64,000 nucleotides of DNA from Pseudoalteromonas luteoviolacea S2607 (GTDB lineage: Bacteria > Pseudomonadota > Gammaproteobacteria > Enterobacterales > Alteromonadaceae), in NCBI RefSeq assembly GCF_001625575.1, contig NZ_AUXV01000034.1:124001-188000 (forward strand). Reading direction: 5' to 3'. Shown here one piece after another: positions 45,478-54,303 of this stretch. The translations under genes and the position numbers were made by a program. How positions within the stretch are numbered: position 1 is the stretch's first letter; each line of letters begins with the position of its first letter. Below the pieces are notes generated by a model that was not told the DNA's origin, did no database searches, and worked only from the letters and a program-made list of their open reading frames with translations.

Positions 45478-47135
45478 TGTGTGTTCTCCGTTATCATTTC
45501 ATCATTTGCCGCACCTGGCGGGACTAGAGGCCAAACATTTTCTTTATCATCAATACAGGCATGTAAAATGTAAGGTCCTTCGCTGGATACTAAATTATCA
45601 ATTGCCTCATCGACTTCTGAAGCATGTGTAATCGTCTGACCTGGGATCCCAAACACTGCGGCTAGTTGCACAAAGTCTGGGTTGTCAGATAAATTTGTCT
45701 CGCTATATCGTCCGGCAAAAAATAGCTCTTGCCACTGTCTAACCATGCCTAATCTTTGGTTGTCTAAAATGACAATTTTGATCGGTAAGTTATTTCGGCG
45801 AATTGTTGCCAGCTCTTGGATATTCATCATGATAGAGCCGTCACCTGAGACCGTGATCACTGTATCTTGTGGCCGCGCAATTTGAGCACCAATGGCCGCC
45901 GGCAAACCAAAGCCCATAGTGCCTGCTCCACCACTACTTAAGTGGTTACTTGGGTGGTCAAATTTCATGTGCTGTGCAACCCACATCTGATGCTGGCCCA
46001 CATCACAACATACGACGGTTTGCTTGGGCATGTCGCGGCTTAATTTGTTTAATAGGTAAGGCGCAAAGACCTTTTCTCCTGGGTAGTCATAACGCCACGC
46101 ATAATCACGCTTCATTTGACTCACATGTTCGCGCCATTCTTCAGCGGTTAAGCTGCCTTCAAGTTGTGGTAAGGACACTTTTAGATCTGCGATAAGCGAT
46201 GCCGCAGCAGGTTTGCGCTTGCCCACTTCCGCTGCGTCTATATCTAGGTGGATCACTTGGGCTTTGGCGGCAAACTTTGCTAAATTACCAGTCACCCTGT
46301 CGTCAAACCTTGCGCCAATGCAAACCAATAAGTCACATTCTTGCACAGCTAAATTGGCAGCTTTGGTACCATGCATACCCAACATACCCAACTCATATTC
46401 ATACTCAGGTAATACGCTGCCAAGTGCTTTAAGTGTTGACACCGCCGGCATTTGAGTTCGAGCGAGAAATGCCATTAGCTCGTCTTGCGCATCGGCACTT
46501 TGAACACCTCCCCCTACGTAGGCTATAGGCCTTTTAGCATTGTTTAAAAGGGTATTTGCAGCGTCTAACTCTTGCATTGAGCAGACGTCACAATCTTGCG
46601 TATCTGCAAGCCAAGGCGTATACGGCACTTGCCCTTGCTGGATATCCTTGGGGATATCAACAAGGACAGGACCTGGCCTACCAGATGTCGCTAAATGCAT
46701 CGCTTGTTGCAATACCTCGGCTAAGTCCTCTACGCGCTCTACCATAAAACTGTGTTTGGTGCAGGAGAGAGACATACCTAATACATCAACTTCTTGAAAT
46801 GCATCAGAACCGATAGCGGCCGTTGGAACTTGTCCAGTGATAGCCAAAAGGGGAACTGAGTCCATCATGGCATCAGCCAATGAAGTCACTAAATTTGTTG
46901 CTCCGGGCCCTGAGGTTGCAAAACACACGCCCAATTTGCCTGTGCTACGTGCATAGCCGACAGCTGCAAATCCAGCACCTTGCTCATGGCGTGTCAAATA
47001 GTGTTTGAGTGGCGCACCGTACAACGCATCGTAAATCGGCATAATCGCGCCACCGGGATACCCGAATACGTCTGTAACACCTTGTTTTACAAGAATGTCT
47101 ATTACCATTTGTGCGCCTGTCATTGTTTTGCTCAT
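45474..47135 (-). CDS. ilvG: Acetolactate synthase II large subunit
   Basis: 553-residue ThDP enzyme: catalytic Glu region RHEQGAGFAAVGYAR, FAD region with GMHGTKAAN and ARFDDRVTG, and ThDP motif GDGSIMMN. Intact, unlike the frameshifted ilvG of E. coli K-12. First structural gene after the attenuator. Confidence 0.96.
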   Translation of the reverse strand: MSKTMTGAQMVIDILVKQGVTDVFGYPGGAIMPIYDALYGAPLKHYLTRHEQGAGFAAVGYARSTGKLGVCFATSGPGATNLVTSLADAMMDSVPLLAITGQVPTAAIGSDAFQEVDVLGMSLSCTKHSFMVERVEDLAEVLQQAMHLATSGRPGPVLVDIPKDIQQGQVPYTPWLADTQDCDVCSMQELDAANTLLNNAKRPIAYVGGGVQSADAQDELMAFLARTQMPAVSTLKALGSVLPEYEYELGMLGMHGTKAANLAVQECDLLVCIGARFDDRVTGNLAKFAAKAQVIHLDIDAAEVGKRKPAAASLIADLKVSLPQLEGSLTAEEWREHVSQMKRDYAWRYDYPGEKVFAPYLLNKLSRDMPKQTVVCCDVGQHQMWVAQHMKFDHPSNHLSSGGAGTMGFGLPAAIGAQIARPQDTVITVSGDGSIMMNIQELATIRRNNLPIKIVILDNQRLGMVRQWQELFFAGRYSETNLSDNPDFVQLAAVFGIPGQTITHASEVDEAIDNLVSSEGPYILHACIDDKENVWPLVPPGAANDEMITENTQ

Positions 47136-47169
47136 TGCCCTTTGCTCTGTTTTTTAGCCCTAAAACGAA

Positions 47170-47203
47170 AGAGCCCCCCGAACTTTTCAGTGCGGGGGGC
47201 TCT
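47170..47203 (-). terminator. ilv attenuator terminator
   Basis: GAGCCCCCCG...CGGGGGGCTC with a loop of about 12 bases, followed by TTTCGTTTTA on the minus strand; lies between ilvL and ilvG. This is the rho-independent arm of the classical attenuator. Confidence 0.93.
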
Positions 47204-47225
47204 TAGCTGTTATTTTCTTACAGCA

Positions 47226-47297
47226 CTAACCAGCCCCCGCGGTAATAATAATCACCACGTTGATAATCACGACTAGTAGAGTTGCTGTATGTAACAT
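47226..47297 (-). CDS. ilvL: ilv operon leader peptide
   Basis: A 23-codon ORF reading MLHTATLLVVIINVVIII then TAGAG. Fourteen of the codons are Leu, Val or Ile, including runs VVII and VVIII. Ribosome stalling at these codons when branched amino acids are short should prevent formation of the downstream terminator. Confidence 0.93.
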   Translation of the reverse strand: MLHTATLLVVIINVVIIITAGAG

Positions 47298-47639
47298 AAA
47301 TTCTTTAACCTAATTTCTGGTTTGTACTGCTAAACAATTTTTGGGCGTAAAAACCTGTCTGCCCGTTCTTTATTCTATTAGTAACCCGCGTGTGCCACCA
47401 AGTCAACTATAAAATCTATGCTTTATTGAATCACCAAACCCAAACAAAAGAATCAAAAATCCCAAAATAACAACATTAAAGAAATATATTTCCAAATTGA
47501 ATTAAAAAGTATGTCCTTATGTCAATTCGGTACTGAATAAAAAACAACTTTATGCGTGGCATTTTTGATTATTAAATTTTTGTGATTTACATCCTCCTGT
47601 GACTATGATGTTCATTCAGAACTCGATAAGGAACCTAGT
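47298..47639. other. 342-bp divergent region, ilvL / TraB gene
   Basis: Holds the ilv promoter on the minus strand (separate entry) and a likely promoter for the plus-strand TraB/GumN gene: TTGTGA (47580) and TATGAT (47604-47609) with 18-base spacing. The rest is AT-rich with no ORF. Confidence 0.5.
47378..47406 (-). promoter_or_regulatory. Sigma70 promoter of ilvLGMEDA
   Basis: TTGACT (47401-47406) and TACTAA (47378-47383) on the minus strand, spacing exactly 17, about 80 bases upstream of the ilvL ATG. Confidence 0.72.
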
Positions 47640-48518
47640 GTGAAACTAAAAATAGCCATTGTGCAGAGTTTATTTCTCTTCTTAGCACTCTTTCTCAGTA
47701 CATTAAGCCAAGCCACGCCAGCTCTGTGGAGTGCAGAAAAAAACGGGGTGACCTCTTATTTATTCGGTACCGTGCATGTAGGTGATGCAAGTATGAATGG
47801 CCTACCACATAAGGTGAAAAGTGCGATTAATCGTTCAAAATACACTGTCGTTGAACTGGATATGAGTACCTTGTCGCCTTTAGATATACAACGTAAACTG
47901 GCTAGCTTTGTTGCTAGCACAGAGGTTAAACCACTCCAAGAAGCGCTTTCCCCGCCAGTATACAATCAACTAAAAAGCTACTTTGCTAAACGAGACATCA
48001 ACATTGAATTGTTTCGTGGACAACCCGTTTGGATGGTTATGCTTACGATTATTCAACTGGAATATCAAAAAGCAGGTTACAGTGAAGCCTTTGGCATCGA
48101 TAAACAAGTGATTGCCCACGCTAAGCAACTTAATAAGCCCATAAAACCACTTGAAACATTTGAACAGCAGCTAGCTATGTTTAGCAATATCGCCCAAATG
48201 GGCGATGAAATGATGGGGCAGACTTTATCGCAAATGGAGGATGTAAAAACCTTTATTCATGACATGATCTCGGCATGGAAAACTGGTGACGAAGCACGTT
48301 TAAATAGTTATTACCACTTGAGTTTTGATGAAACCAAGTACGCCCAACTGGCAGAGCAAACCTTATTAATAGAGCGCAACCATGCGTGGATTGAAAGCCT
48401 TGCGCCTGCCATGACTAAGGAGCCACACTTCATTGCAGTTGGAGCATTACATTTACCGCTTGAACATGGTCTAATCACCCTCTTAAAAGCACAGGGGTTC
48501 ACAGTAAAACGGTTATGA
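47640..48518 (+). CDS. TraB/GumN family protein
   Basis: 292 residues: signal peptide (to about 25), then the TraB/GumN pattern with LFGTVHVGD, KYTVVELDM and the closing FIAVGALHLPLEHGL. The paired GTVH and GALH motifs suggest a metal-dependent hydrolase; substrate unknown. Starts with GTG after AAGGAAC. Confidence 0.85.
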   Translation: MKLKIAIVQSLFLFLALFLSTLSQATPALWSAEKNGVTSYLFGTVHVGDASMNGLPHKVKSAINRSKYTVVELDMSTLSPLDIQRKLASFVASTEVKPLQEALSPPVYNQLKSYFAKRDINIELFRGQPVWMVMLTIIQLEYQKAGYSEAFGIDKQVIAHAKQLNKPIKPLETFEQQLAMFSNIAQMGDEMMGQTLSQMEDVKTFIHDMISAWKTGDEARLNSYYHLSFDETKYAQLAEQTLLIERNHAWIESLAPAMTKEPHFIAVGALHLPLEHGLITLLKAQGFTVKRL

Positions 48519-48522
48519 CTCC

Positions 48523-48555
48523 CGCGCTAGACGCGTTTTTCTAGCGCGTCTTTGC
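48523..48555 (+). terminator. Terminator after TraB/GumN gene
   Basis: CGCGCTAG/CTAGCGCG with a 10-base loop followed by TCTTTGCCTTCT. Confidence 0.65.
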
Positions 48556-48646
48556 CTTCTCCTTGCCAATACCGACTTTCTTTTTTTAAACCTTTTTAGC
48601 GCGCACTGCGACCAATAAATATATCAACAAATGAATGGAAACTATT

Positions 48647-49258
48647 ATGAAAAGATTATATTGGTTGCCCCTATCTTTGAGTGTTATGTGGCAAGCACAT
48701 GCAGCTCAATCTCACACAATTAAGCAGCAGTTTTCGACCACATCAAGTCAAGCTTTGGAAATTACTTTTCCTATTGGCAAACTAAATATTGAAACTTACC
48801 AAGGGGATTCGGTTCAAGTGAATATTGAATTGGTGGAAAAAGAACAGAGTTGGTTAGGTAAGACCGACTTAAGTACCATTAAGCTTGAACAAAGGCAGCA
48901 TGGTAATGAAATCTACCTCACTATCGACGAAGACACAGTAGAGCAGATTTGGCATGTTAAAGTCCCGTTATCCTTGGTTTTAGAAGCTGAAGTTGGTGTG
49001 GGGAATGTCAGTATTAACGCGCTAGAAAACAGTGCTGAAATTGAAGTCGGGGTGGGGAATGTCAAAATTCAAAGCGCACTAAAAGATTATCAAAGGGTCG
49101 ATTTAGAGTCTGGCGTTGGAAAAACAAAACTCAAAAACTTTTCAGGCCAATCCAATCACGAAAAATCGATGGTTGGATCAACAACGCAGTATCGCGGTCA
49201 CGGCAAATACCAATTAGAGGTCGATGTAGGCGTTGGCAACATCAAAGTTATTCACTAA
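48647..49258 (+). CDS. Exported DUF4097-like protein with VGVGN repeats
   Basis: 203 residues: signal peptide MKRLYWLPLSLSVMWQAHA, then a beta-rich protein resembling putative auto-adhesin/DUF4097 beta-helix domains. The motif EVGVGNV or near variants recurs (EAEVGVGNVSI, EIEVGVGNVKI, ESGVGKTKL, EVDVGVGNIKV). Start chosen at 48647, since the ATG at 48635 precedes the signal peptide by four residues. Its stop overlaps the convergent histidine kinase stop by 11 bases. Function unknown. Confidence 0.65.
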   Translation: MKRLYWLPLSLSVMWQAHAAQSHTIKQQFSTTSSQALEITFPIGKLNIETYQGDSVQVNIELVEKEQSWLGKTDLSTIKLEQRQHGNEIYLTIDEDTVEQIWHVKVPLSLVLEAEVGVGNVSINALENSAEIEVGVGNVKIQSALKDYQRVDLESGVGKTKLKNFSGQSNHEKSMVGSTTQYRGHGKYQLEVDVGVGNIKVIH

Positions 49259-50996
49259 GTGCCGTAGGAATAAGCAGCGCTTCGACCTTTTCTTGAAGTG
49301 CTGTAAAGTCTACGGGTTTAAAGAGGTGTGTACTTGCACCTAACTCATAAACTCGTGCGATAGACTGCTCTGAGGTATTTGCTGTGAGTACCAGTATCGG
49401 TAACTCCAACCCCAATGACTGTCGAATGAGTTTGATAGCTAAAAAGCCATCCATAATTGGCATATTCAGATCCATGATCACCAAAGAAAACTCTTCACTT
49501 TGTAATGCATTAATTGCTTCTTGTCCGTTTATGGTATGAACCACACTGAGCCGGAGCTTTTCAAGCATAGAAATGACGATCCTTGCATTCAATAGGTTGT
49601 CTTCCACTAAAAGTACTTTTTGTGTTGCCCCCTCTCGATGTTGAGCTGTATTGTTTTGCAAGGTCAATTTAATGGGTAGCTCCAACCTTACCTTAGTGCC
49701 GCGGGGCTTACATTCGCTAAACACCAATTGACCCCCCATCATACTTATTAACAAACGAGCTCGCGCTAGCCCCAACTGCATACCTTGGTAGTTTTTTGTC
49801 TCATCATCATTACTTTTAATGCCTGTCATACCAGGGCCCGTATCTGAAATTTCACACACCAGATTCGCCTGCTCATGTGCACCAAACACACCAAATGCCA
49901 GTATGCTCACTTCACCGTGTTCGGTAAACTTAATGGCATTACCTAACAACTCCCCAACTAGCCAAGCTACGCGATTGTGATCGCACTCCACCACCTGTTT
50001 CAATTCATCCCCTACCTCCGCTTGAAACTGCAGTTGCTTGTTGCGTGCCACACCTTCATGAAGTGAGATAGGCAAATCTAATGTATCTGATAGGCGTGCC
50101 ACTTTAGTCTCTAACTTTATATTTTTTTGTTCAGATAACGCGTTGTAATCATCAATAGATGACAACAATACATGCAATTGCTGCGCACTTCGATTGACAA
50201 TATCCAAGTGACTTTGTTTTTTGGTTTCTTGGTATAGATGTAAGTAGCCCAATATGGCTTGCAGCGGTGTCCGCATTTCGTGACTGGCTCTAGCTAGAAA
50301 CTCTCCTTTGCTATGTTTTAATCGATTGGACTCTTGCCGCATACGTTGCAAGTGGTTGATTTTATCCCTGATACTAATTTCCATTGGGTAAAATATCCAC
50401 CGTACCTCAATGGCTAAAATAATCAATCCTAATAGCCAGATCAGCAGCTCTGCATTTTGAATCTTAGCCACTTTCTCGTTAGCAAACTCTTCATGTAATG
50501 TGACTGCTTTATCTAAAACAACTAATATTTGCTGCGATCTGGCGTTAACTTGTTCCAACTTTTCAATACTTAGTTGATCGCTGAGCGCTAGTCTATGCGA
50601 GTCCAATAACATAATCAGATAGCTTTTTAATTGTGCCTCCAAAGCAAGCGGCTCTTGAAAATAAAGGCGCTCTAGCTCAGGAGATAGGTGTACATACCCT
50701 TGCGCATTTTTTTCTAATAAGAACGCATGATTAGCACGCATCATTTCCAGAGTTTCTAAAAATGCTTGTTCGTTAACGAACTTATGCTGTTGCTCTTTGA
50801 TATATTCATTGCCAAGTAACAAAGCCGCTTTTTGCGATAGCATCCTTTGCATCCCGGCAGTATTAATTACATTTGCGCTGATTGACTGCTGGGACAATAA
50901 CACTTGCATGGTGACCATGGCAGTCGTGATCAAGATCGCCATAATAGAGATCGCTAGGATATATCTCAGCCTAAAATTTTTCAGGATTTTCAACAA
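49248..50996 (-). CDS. Hybrid sensor histidine kinase with PilJ-type N-terminal sensor
   Basis: 582 residues: membrane segment at 12-32, a periplasmic PilJ/NarX-like helical region containing INTAGMQRMLSQKAALLL, a second membrane segment near 180-200, HisKA with phospho-His in ASHEMRTPLQA, HATPase (ELLGNAIKFTEHGE, DTGPGMTG) and a C-terminal receiver with Asp in VIMDLNMPIMDG. No response regulator is adjacent, so it is an orphan. Confidence 0.9.
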   Translation of the reverse strand: MLKILKNFRLRYILAISIMAILITTAMVTMQVLLSQQSISANVINTAGMQRMLSQKAALLLGNEYIKEQQHKFVNEQAFLETLEMMRANHAFLLEKNAQGYVHLSPELERLYFQEPLALEAQLKSYLIMLLDSHRLALSDQLSIEKLEQVNARSQQILVVLDKAVTLHEEFANEKVAKIQNAELLIWLLGLIILAIEVRWIFYPMEISIRDKINHLQRMRQESNRLKHSKGEFLARASHEMRTPLQAILGYLHLYQETKKQSHLDIVNRSAQQLHVLLSSIDDYNALSEQKNIKLETKVARLSDTLDLPISLHEGVARNKQLQFQAEVGDELKQVVECDHNRVAWLVGELLGNAIKFTEHGEVSILAFGVFGAHEQANLVCEISDTGPGMTGIKSNDDETKNYQGMQLGLARARLLISMMGGQLVFSECKPRGTKVRLELPIKLTLQNNTAQHREGATQKVLLVEDNLLNARIVISMLEKLRLSVVHTINGQEAINALQSEEFSLVIMDLNMPIMDGFLAIKLIRQSLGLELPILVLTANTSEQSIARVYELGASTHLFKPVDFTALQEKVEALLIPTALSE

Positions 50997-51168
50997 CCGA
51001 AGGTCTCCTTCTTGGCCTCAGCGCCGCAAAATAAACTCTCTCTTCAACTCTCTCAGTCTAGCTTATTTTTCATCTTTTACCTTTCGAAGCTTGACACCTA
51101 GACGGCCAAAATGTTTCAATCCCCCTGACCCTATTATCGCAAAATGGCCATTGTTGCTGTTTTGAGGG

Positions 51169-51337
51169 CTGGAAGAGGTGCGTTATTCAGGTAGCTGAGT
51201 CGAGGAGAGCAAACTCCAAAGACGCTTAGTGAGGGGAATTAACGCCGAGAAAAAACCGTTTTTGCTGAGCGGTTTTTTCGGGCGCTTGGGCTGAATCCCA
51301 ACGACTGTCACCAACATATTTGGTGGAGAGCTTCTGG
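51169..51337 (+). promoter_or_regulatory. Lysine riboswitch (L-box) upstream of dapA
   Basis: Conserved L-box segments in order: GGAAGAGGTGCG, GGAGAGCAAACTCC, AGTGAGGGGAATTAACGCCG, an A/T-rich stem (AAAAAACCG/CGGTTTTTT), GGGCTGAATCCCAACGACTG then TCACC, and TGGTGGAGAGCTTCTGG closing P1 against CTGGAAG. This matches the E. coli lysC aptamer block by block. Lysine binding should repress the dapA cassette. Confidence 0.93.
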
Positions 51338-51398
51338 TCTTAGAAAGATAAGGCCTGCCTTATTCTATTTTAAGTCCATTGCTCTTCGAATTTTAATT

Positions 51399-51458
51399 GT
51401 TCGAGAGATGGGCAAGCTTCAAAGCTCCTAACTATCGAACAGCTTTTAAGTTCGGTAG
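51399..51458 (+). promoter_or_regulatory. Competing hairpins at the dapA ribosome-binding site
   Basis: CTATCGAAC (51432-51440) pairs with GTTCGGTAG (51450-51458), which covers the GGTAGAG just before the dapA ATG. The same arm can instead pair with GTTCGAGAG (51399-51407), eight of nine positions. Mutually exclusive pairing suggests a translational switch. A smaller hairpin ATAAGGC/GCCTTAT followed by TCTATTTT (51348-51371) could also terminate. Confidence 0.55.
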
Positions 51459-51460
51459 AG

Positions 51461-52345
51461 ATGAAATCTAATTATACCTTATCTAACTACCCATTGTGGA
51501 CGGCCTTAGTTACGCCGTTTGATGACAATAACCAAGTTGATTTTGCAACCCTAGAGGCGTTAGTACGTGCCCAACAGGCTGCAGGCAATGGGATATTGCT
51601 ACTAGGCAGTACAGGAGAAGGCCTAGCGCTTTCTCAGCAAGAACAACGTGCTATCGTGAATTTTGTGTGTGACTTAAACCCAACAGTACCACTGATGGTT
51701 GCCGTTGGAGGTTGTGATCTTGCGCTGCAACTTGAATGGGTTAAATTTTGCAATGCTAAGCCTATTGACGCATTTTTACTAGGTTCTCCACTTTATGCAA
51801 AACCGGGGAATGTTGGCCTCACACACTGGTTTAAAACACTGTTAGATGCAAGTGATTTCCCTTGTATGCTTTACAATGTCCCCGGTCGCAGCGCCGTGTC
51901 GATTAGCCCTAATGTGATAGAGAATCTCTCTTCTCACCCAAACCTTTGGGCACTCAAAGAAGCCAGTGGTGACATTGCTACATTCGAATCTTTCCGTAAG
52001 GCATCTCCTACACTTGCCATTTTCAGCGGCGATGATGGGCTTATGCCTTATTTTGCGCAAGCTGGTGCCGCGGGTCTAGTTTCCGTTGCAGCCAATGCTT
52101 GGCCACAACAAACCGCCGAGTTTGTCAGTCGCTCCTTGGCTGGTACCTTTCCAAATTTATTTACCACTTGGACCGACGCCGTTAATAGCTTATTTAGTGT
52201 CGCAAACCCAATTCCAGTCAAAGTACTAATGCACTTGCAGGGCCAGCTTTCAACACCGCGATTGCGACCCCCACTGACCCATTTAGAACTGACAGACACC
52301 ACTTTTATTAAAACAGCAAACTCAACAATTTTATCTTGGACTTAA
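51461..52345 (+). CDS. dapA: 4-hydroxy-tetrahydrodipicolinate synthase (DapA-type)
   Basis: 294 residues of the class I aldolase DapA family: GSTGEGLAL near residue 50, Tyr in MLYNVPGRSA and Schiff-base Lys in LWALKEASGD. Condenses pyruvate with aspartate semialdehyde, first committed lysine step. Diverged enough from typical DapA to suspect a paralogue; position under a lysine riboswitch supports the lysine role. Confidence 0.9.
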   Translation: MKSNYTLSNYPLWTALVTPFDDNNQVDFATLEALVRAQQAAGNGILLLGSTGEGLALSQQEQRAIVNFVCDLNPTVPLMVAVGGCDLALQLEWVKFCNAKPIDAFLLGSPLYAKPGNVGLTHWFKTLLDASDFPCMLYNVPGRSAVSISPNVIENLSSHPNLWALKEASGDIATFESFRKASPTLAIFSGDDGLMPYFAQAGAAGLVSVAANAWPQQTAEFVSRSLAGTFPNLFTTWTDAVNSLFSVANPIPVKVLMHLQGQLSTPRLRPPLTHLELTDTTFIKTANSTILSWT

Positions 52346-52355
52346 GGAAGTATAC

Positions 52356-53096
52356 ATGAGCTGGTTATCCCTATTAAACAACCTTGAAAACGGTACTGTT
52401 CGCGCTGCAACACAGGATGAACAAGGCAATTGGCATGCAAATGTCGAGGTAAAACAAGGTATTTTAGAAGCATTTAGGAACGGAACAAACATTGAGTTCC
52501 CTGGTGGGTTTGTCGACAAAGATAATTTAGCACCGCAAGGGTTTGCTGCAGAAGCAGGGGTGAGAATGGTTCCCGGTGGCAGTAGCGTTCGTCGCGGCGC
52601 CTATGTGGCAGCTGGCACGATAATCATGCCTCCAGCTTATGTCAACATTGGTGCATATATCGATGAAGGTACAATGGTAGATAGCCATGCCTTAGTGGGC
52701 TCTTGTGCTCAAATTGGTAAGAATGTACACCTGAGTGCCGCCGTTCAGGTTGGGGGGGTCCTTGAGCCAATCGGTGCGAGTCCCGTAGTCGTTGAAGACA
52801 ACGCGTTTATCGGCGCTGGTTGTGTTTTAGTTGAAGGCGTCGTTGTTAAAAAAGGCGCTGTTTTAGCACCAGGCGTGCGCTTATCTGCAAGTATTCCAGT
52901 TTACGACTGTGTAAATGAACGTGTATTAGAAAAAGGGGAAGCCATCCCTGAAAATGCCATCGTGATCCCGGGTTCAAGACCTGCGAAAGGCGACTGGGCC
53001 CAACAACAGGGGCTGAGCTTGTCATGTGCACTGATTGTTAAGTACCGCGATGAACAAAGCGATGCTGCACTTGAATTAGAAGAGGTGCTTCGATAA
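52356..53096 (+). CDS. dapD: Tetrahydrodipicolinate N-succinyltransferase (short DapD)
   Basis: 246 residues with left-handed hexapeptide repeats and DapD motifs MPPAYVNIGAYIDEGTMVDS and GSCAQIGKNVHLS then GGVLEP. E. coli DapD has 274 residues; this protein has a shorter N-terminal domain. Makes N-succinyl-2-amino-6-oxopimelate. Starts 10 bases after dapA; its stop overlaps the next ATG. Confidence 0.88.
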   Translation: MSWLSLLNNLENGTVRAATQDEQGNWHANVEVKQGILEAFRNGTNIEFPGGFVDKDNLAPQGFAAEAGVRMVPGGSSVRRGAYVAAGTIIMPPAYVNIGAYIDEGTMVDSHALVGSCAQIGKNVHLSAAVQVGGVLEPIGASPVVVEDNAFIGAGCVLVEGVVVKKGAVLAPGVRLSASIPVYDCVNERVLEKGEAIPENAIVIPGSRPAKGDWAQQQGLSLSCALIVKYRDEQSDAALELEEVLR

Positions 53097-54301
53097 TGCA
53101 ACCCTTGAGTACGCCTGTTACAGCAGCGATAACCGAGCTAGCGGCCCAGCAACATGAGCCATTTTACCTGTATGACTTAGAGCAGTTGTCTAAGCACTTA
53201 AAAGAGGTAAATGATCAATCCGTTGTAAAACTGTGGTACGCCGTCAAAGCAAACCCCCTATCTAGCGTCATTCAAACTTTAGATCAAGCTGGGTTTGATT
53301 TTGACGTCGCCAGTAGTGGGGAGTTAAAACAAGTATTGTCTCAAGGTATCGACGCTAAACGCGTACTCAACACTGGACCTGCTAAGTCTAAGCATCAAAT
53401 AGAAGAGTTTTTATCGCTCGGGGTTACAACCTTTGTTGCAGAAAGCATCAATCAAGTTACTTGGCTACAAGAAGCGGCACAGAGGCACAATACTCAACTG
53501 CGTATTTTATTGCGGGTGCAACTGCGCTGGCCAAACAACGAGAAGAACCCACTTGGCGGTGATAGCTTAACGCCGTTTGGTCTGGGCACCGAAGAGTGGA
53601 CAAAGATAAGCTTAGGTGATTATCCAAACTTAGACTTTGCAGGTTTACATATTTTTCAGTGGGGCAACATGCTTGATGCAAATCAACTCGCTTCACTGTG
53701 GCAGCAAATGATCACGCCGCTTGTTGCTTTGTCAGAAAGGCTTGAGATGAACTTACGCATTCTAGATCTAGGTGGCGGTTTAGGTATTCCGTACAGCAGT
53801 GAAGATTCGTCTATTGATTGGCAAGCAATTCTAGCGAGCTTAGCCCAATTCAAAGCCGATGCTCGAGTTGAAGAGTTATGGATGGAATTGGGCCGCTATG
53901 CGGTAGGTGAATGTGGCTATTACGTCAACCCAATCATAGAGCAAAAGCAAAACTATGGCGCTAACCAATTGATTCTAGCTGGCGGTATTAACCACCTACT
54001 TCGCCCAGCGGTTACTGGACAAGCTTTTCCAGCCAAGCTACTACGAGAAAGTCAAACAACAGCCGTGCCTTTTACATTGCATGGCCCTTTATGCACCGCC
54101 TTAGATAATTTAGGTGAGCATCTACTACCGGCCGATATCCATGAAGATGACTGGCTCGTATTCAGCCAATGTGGTGCCTATGGTTTTACAGAGAGCATGC
54201 CTTATTTTCTGTGCCATACACTGCCTGCTGAATTCATTTATCAAGCTGGAGAGGTCCGTTGTGTTCGAGCCCCTCTGTCACCACAAGAGTACCTGAGGTA
54301 A
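53096..54301 (+). CDS. PLP-dependent decarboxylase, diaminopimelate decarboxylase-like
   Basis: 401 residues of the alanine-racemase-fold decarboxylase family. PLP Lys in LWYAVKANPLSS, phosphate site LDLGGGLGIPYS and GPLCTALDNLGE near the C-terminus. LysA and carboxynorspermidine decarboxylase are related; cassette context favours diaminopimelate decarboxylation to lysine. ATG overlaps the dapD TAA, indicating coupling. Confidence 0.82.
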   Translation: MQPLSTPVTAAITELAAQQHEPFYLYDLEQLSKHLKEVNDQSVVKLWYAVKANPLSSVIQTLDQAGFDFDVASSGELKQVLSQGIDAKRVLNTGPAKSKHQIEEFLSLGVTTFVAESINQVTWLQEAAQRHNTQLRILLRVQLRWPNNEKNPLGGDSLTPFGLGTEEWTKISLGDYPNLDFAGLHIFQWGNMLDANQLASLWQQMITPLVALSERLEMNLRILDLGGGLGIPYSSEDSSIDWQAILASLAQFKADARVEELWMELGRYAVGECGYYVNPIIEQKQNYGANQLILAGGINHLLRPAVTGQAFPAKLLRESQTTAVPFTLHGPLCTALDNLGEHLLPADIHEDDWLVFSQCGAYGFTESMPYFLCHTLPAEFIYQAGEVRCVRAPLSPQEYLR

Positions 54302-54303
54302 TT

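Noticed and set aside
51241..51281. AAAAAACCG/CGGTTTTTT hairpin as an intrinsic terminator upstream of dapA
   Set aside because: It lies inside the lysine aptamer and is one of its conserved stems, with the remaining L-box blocks following it.
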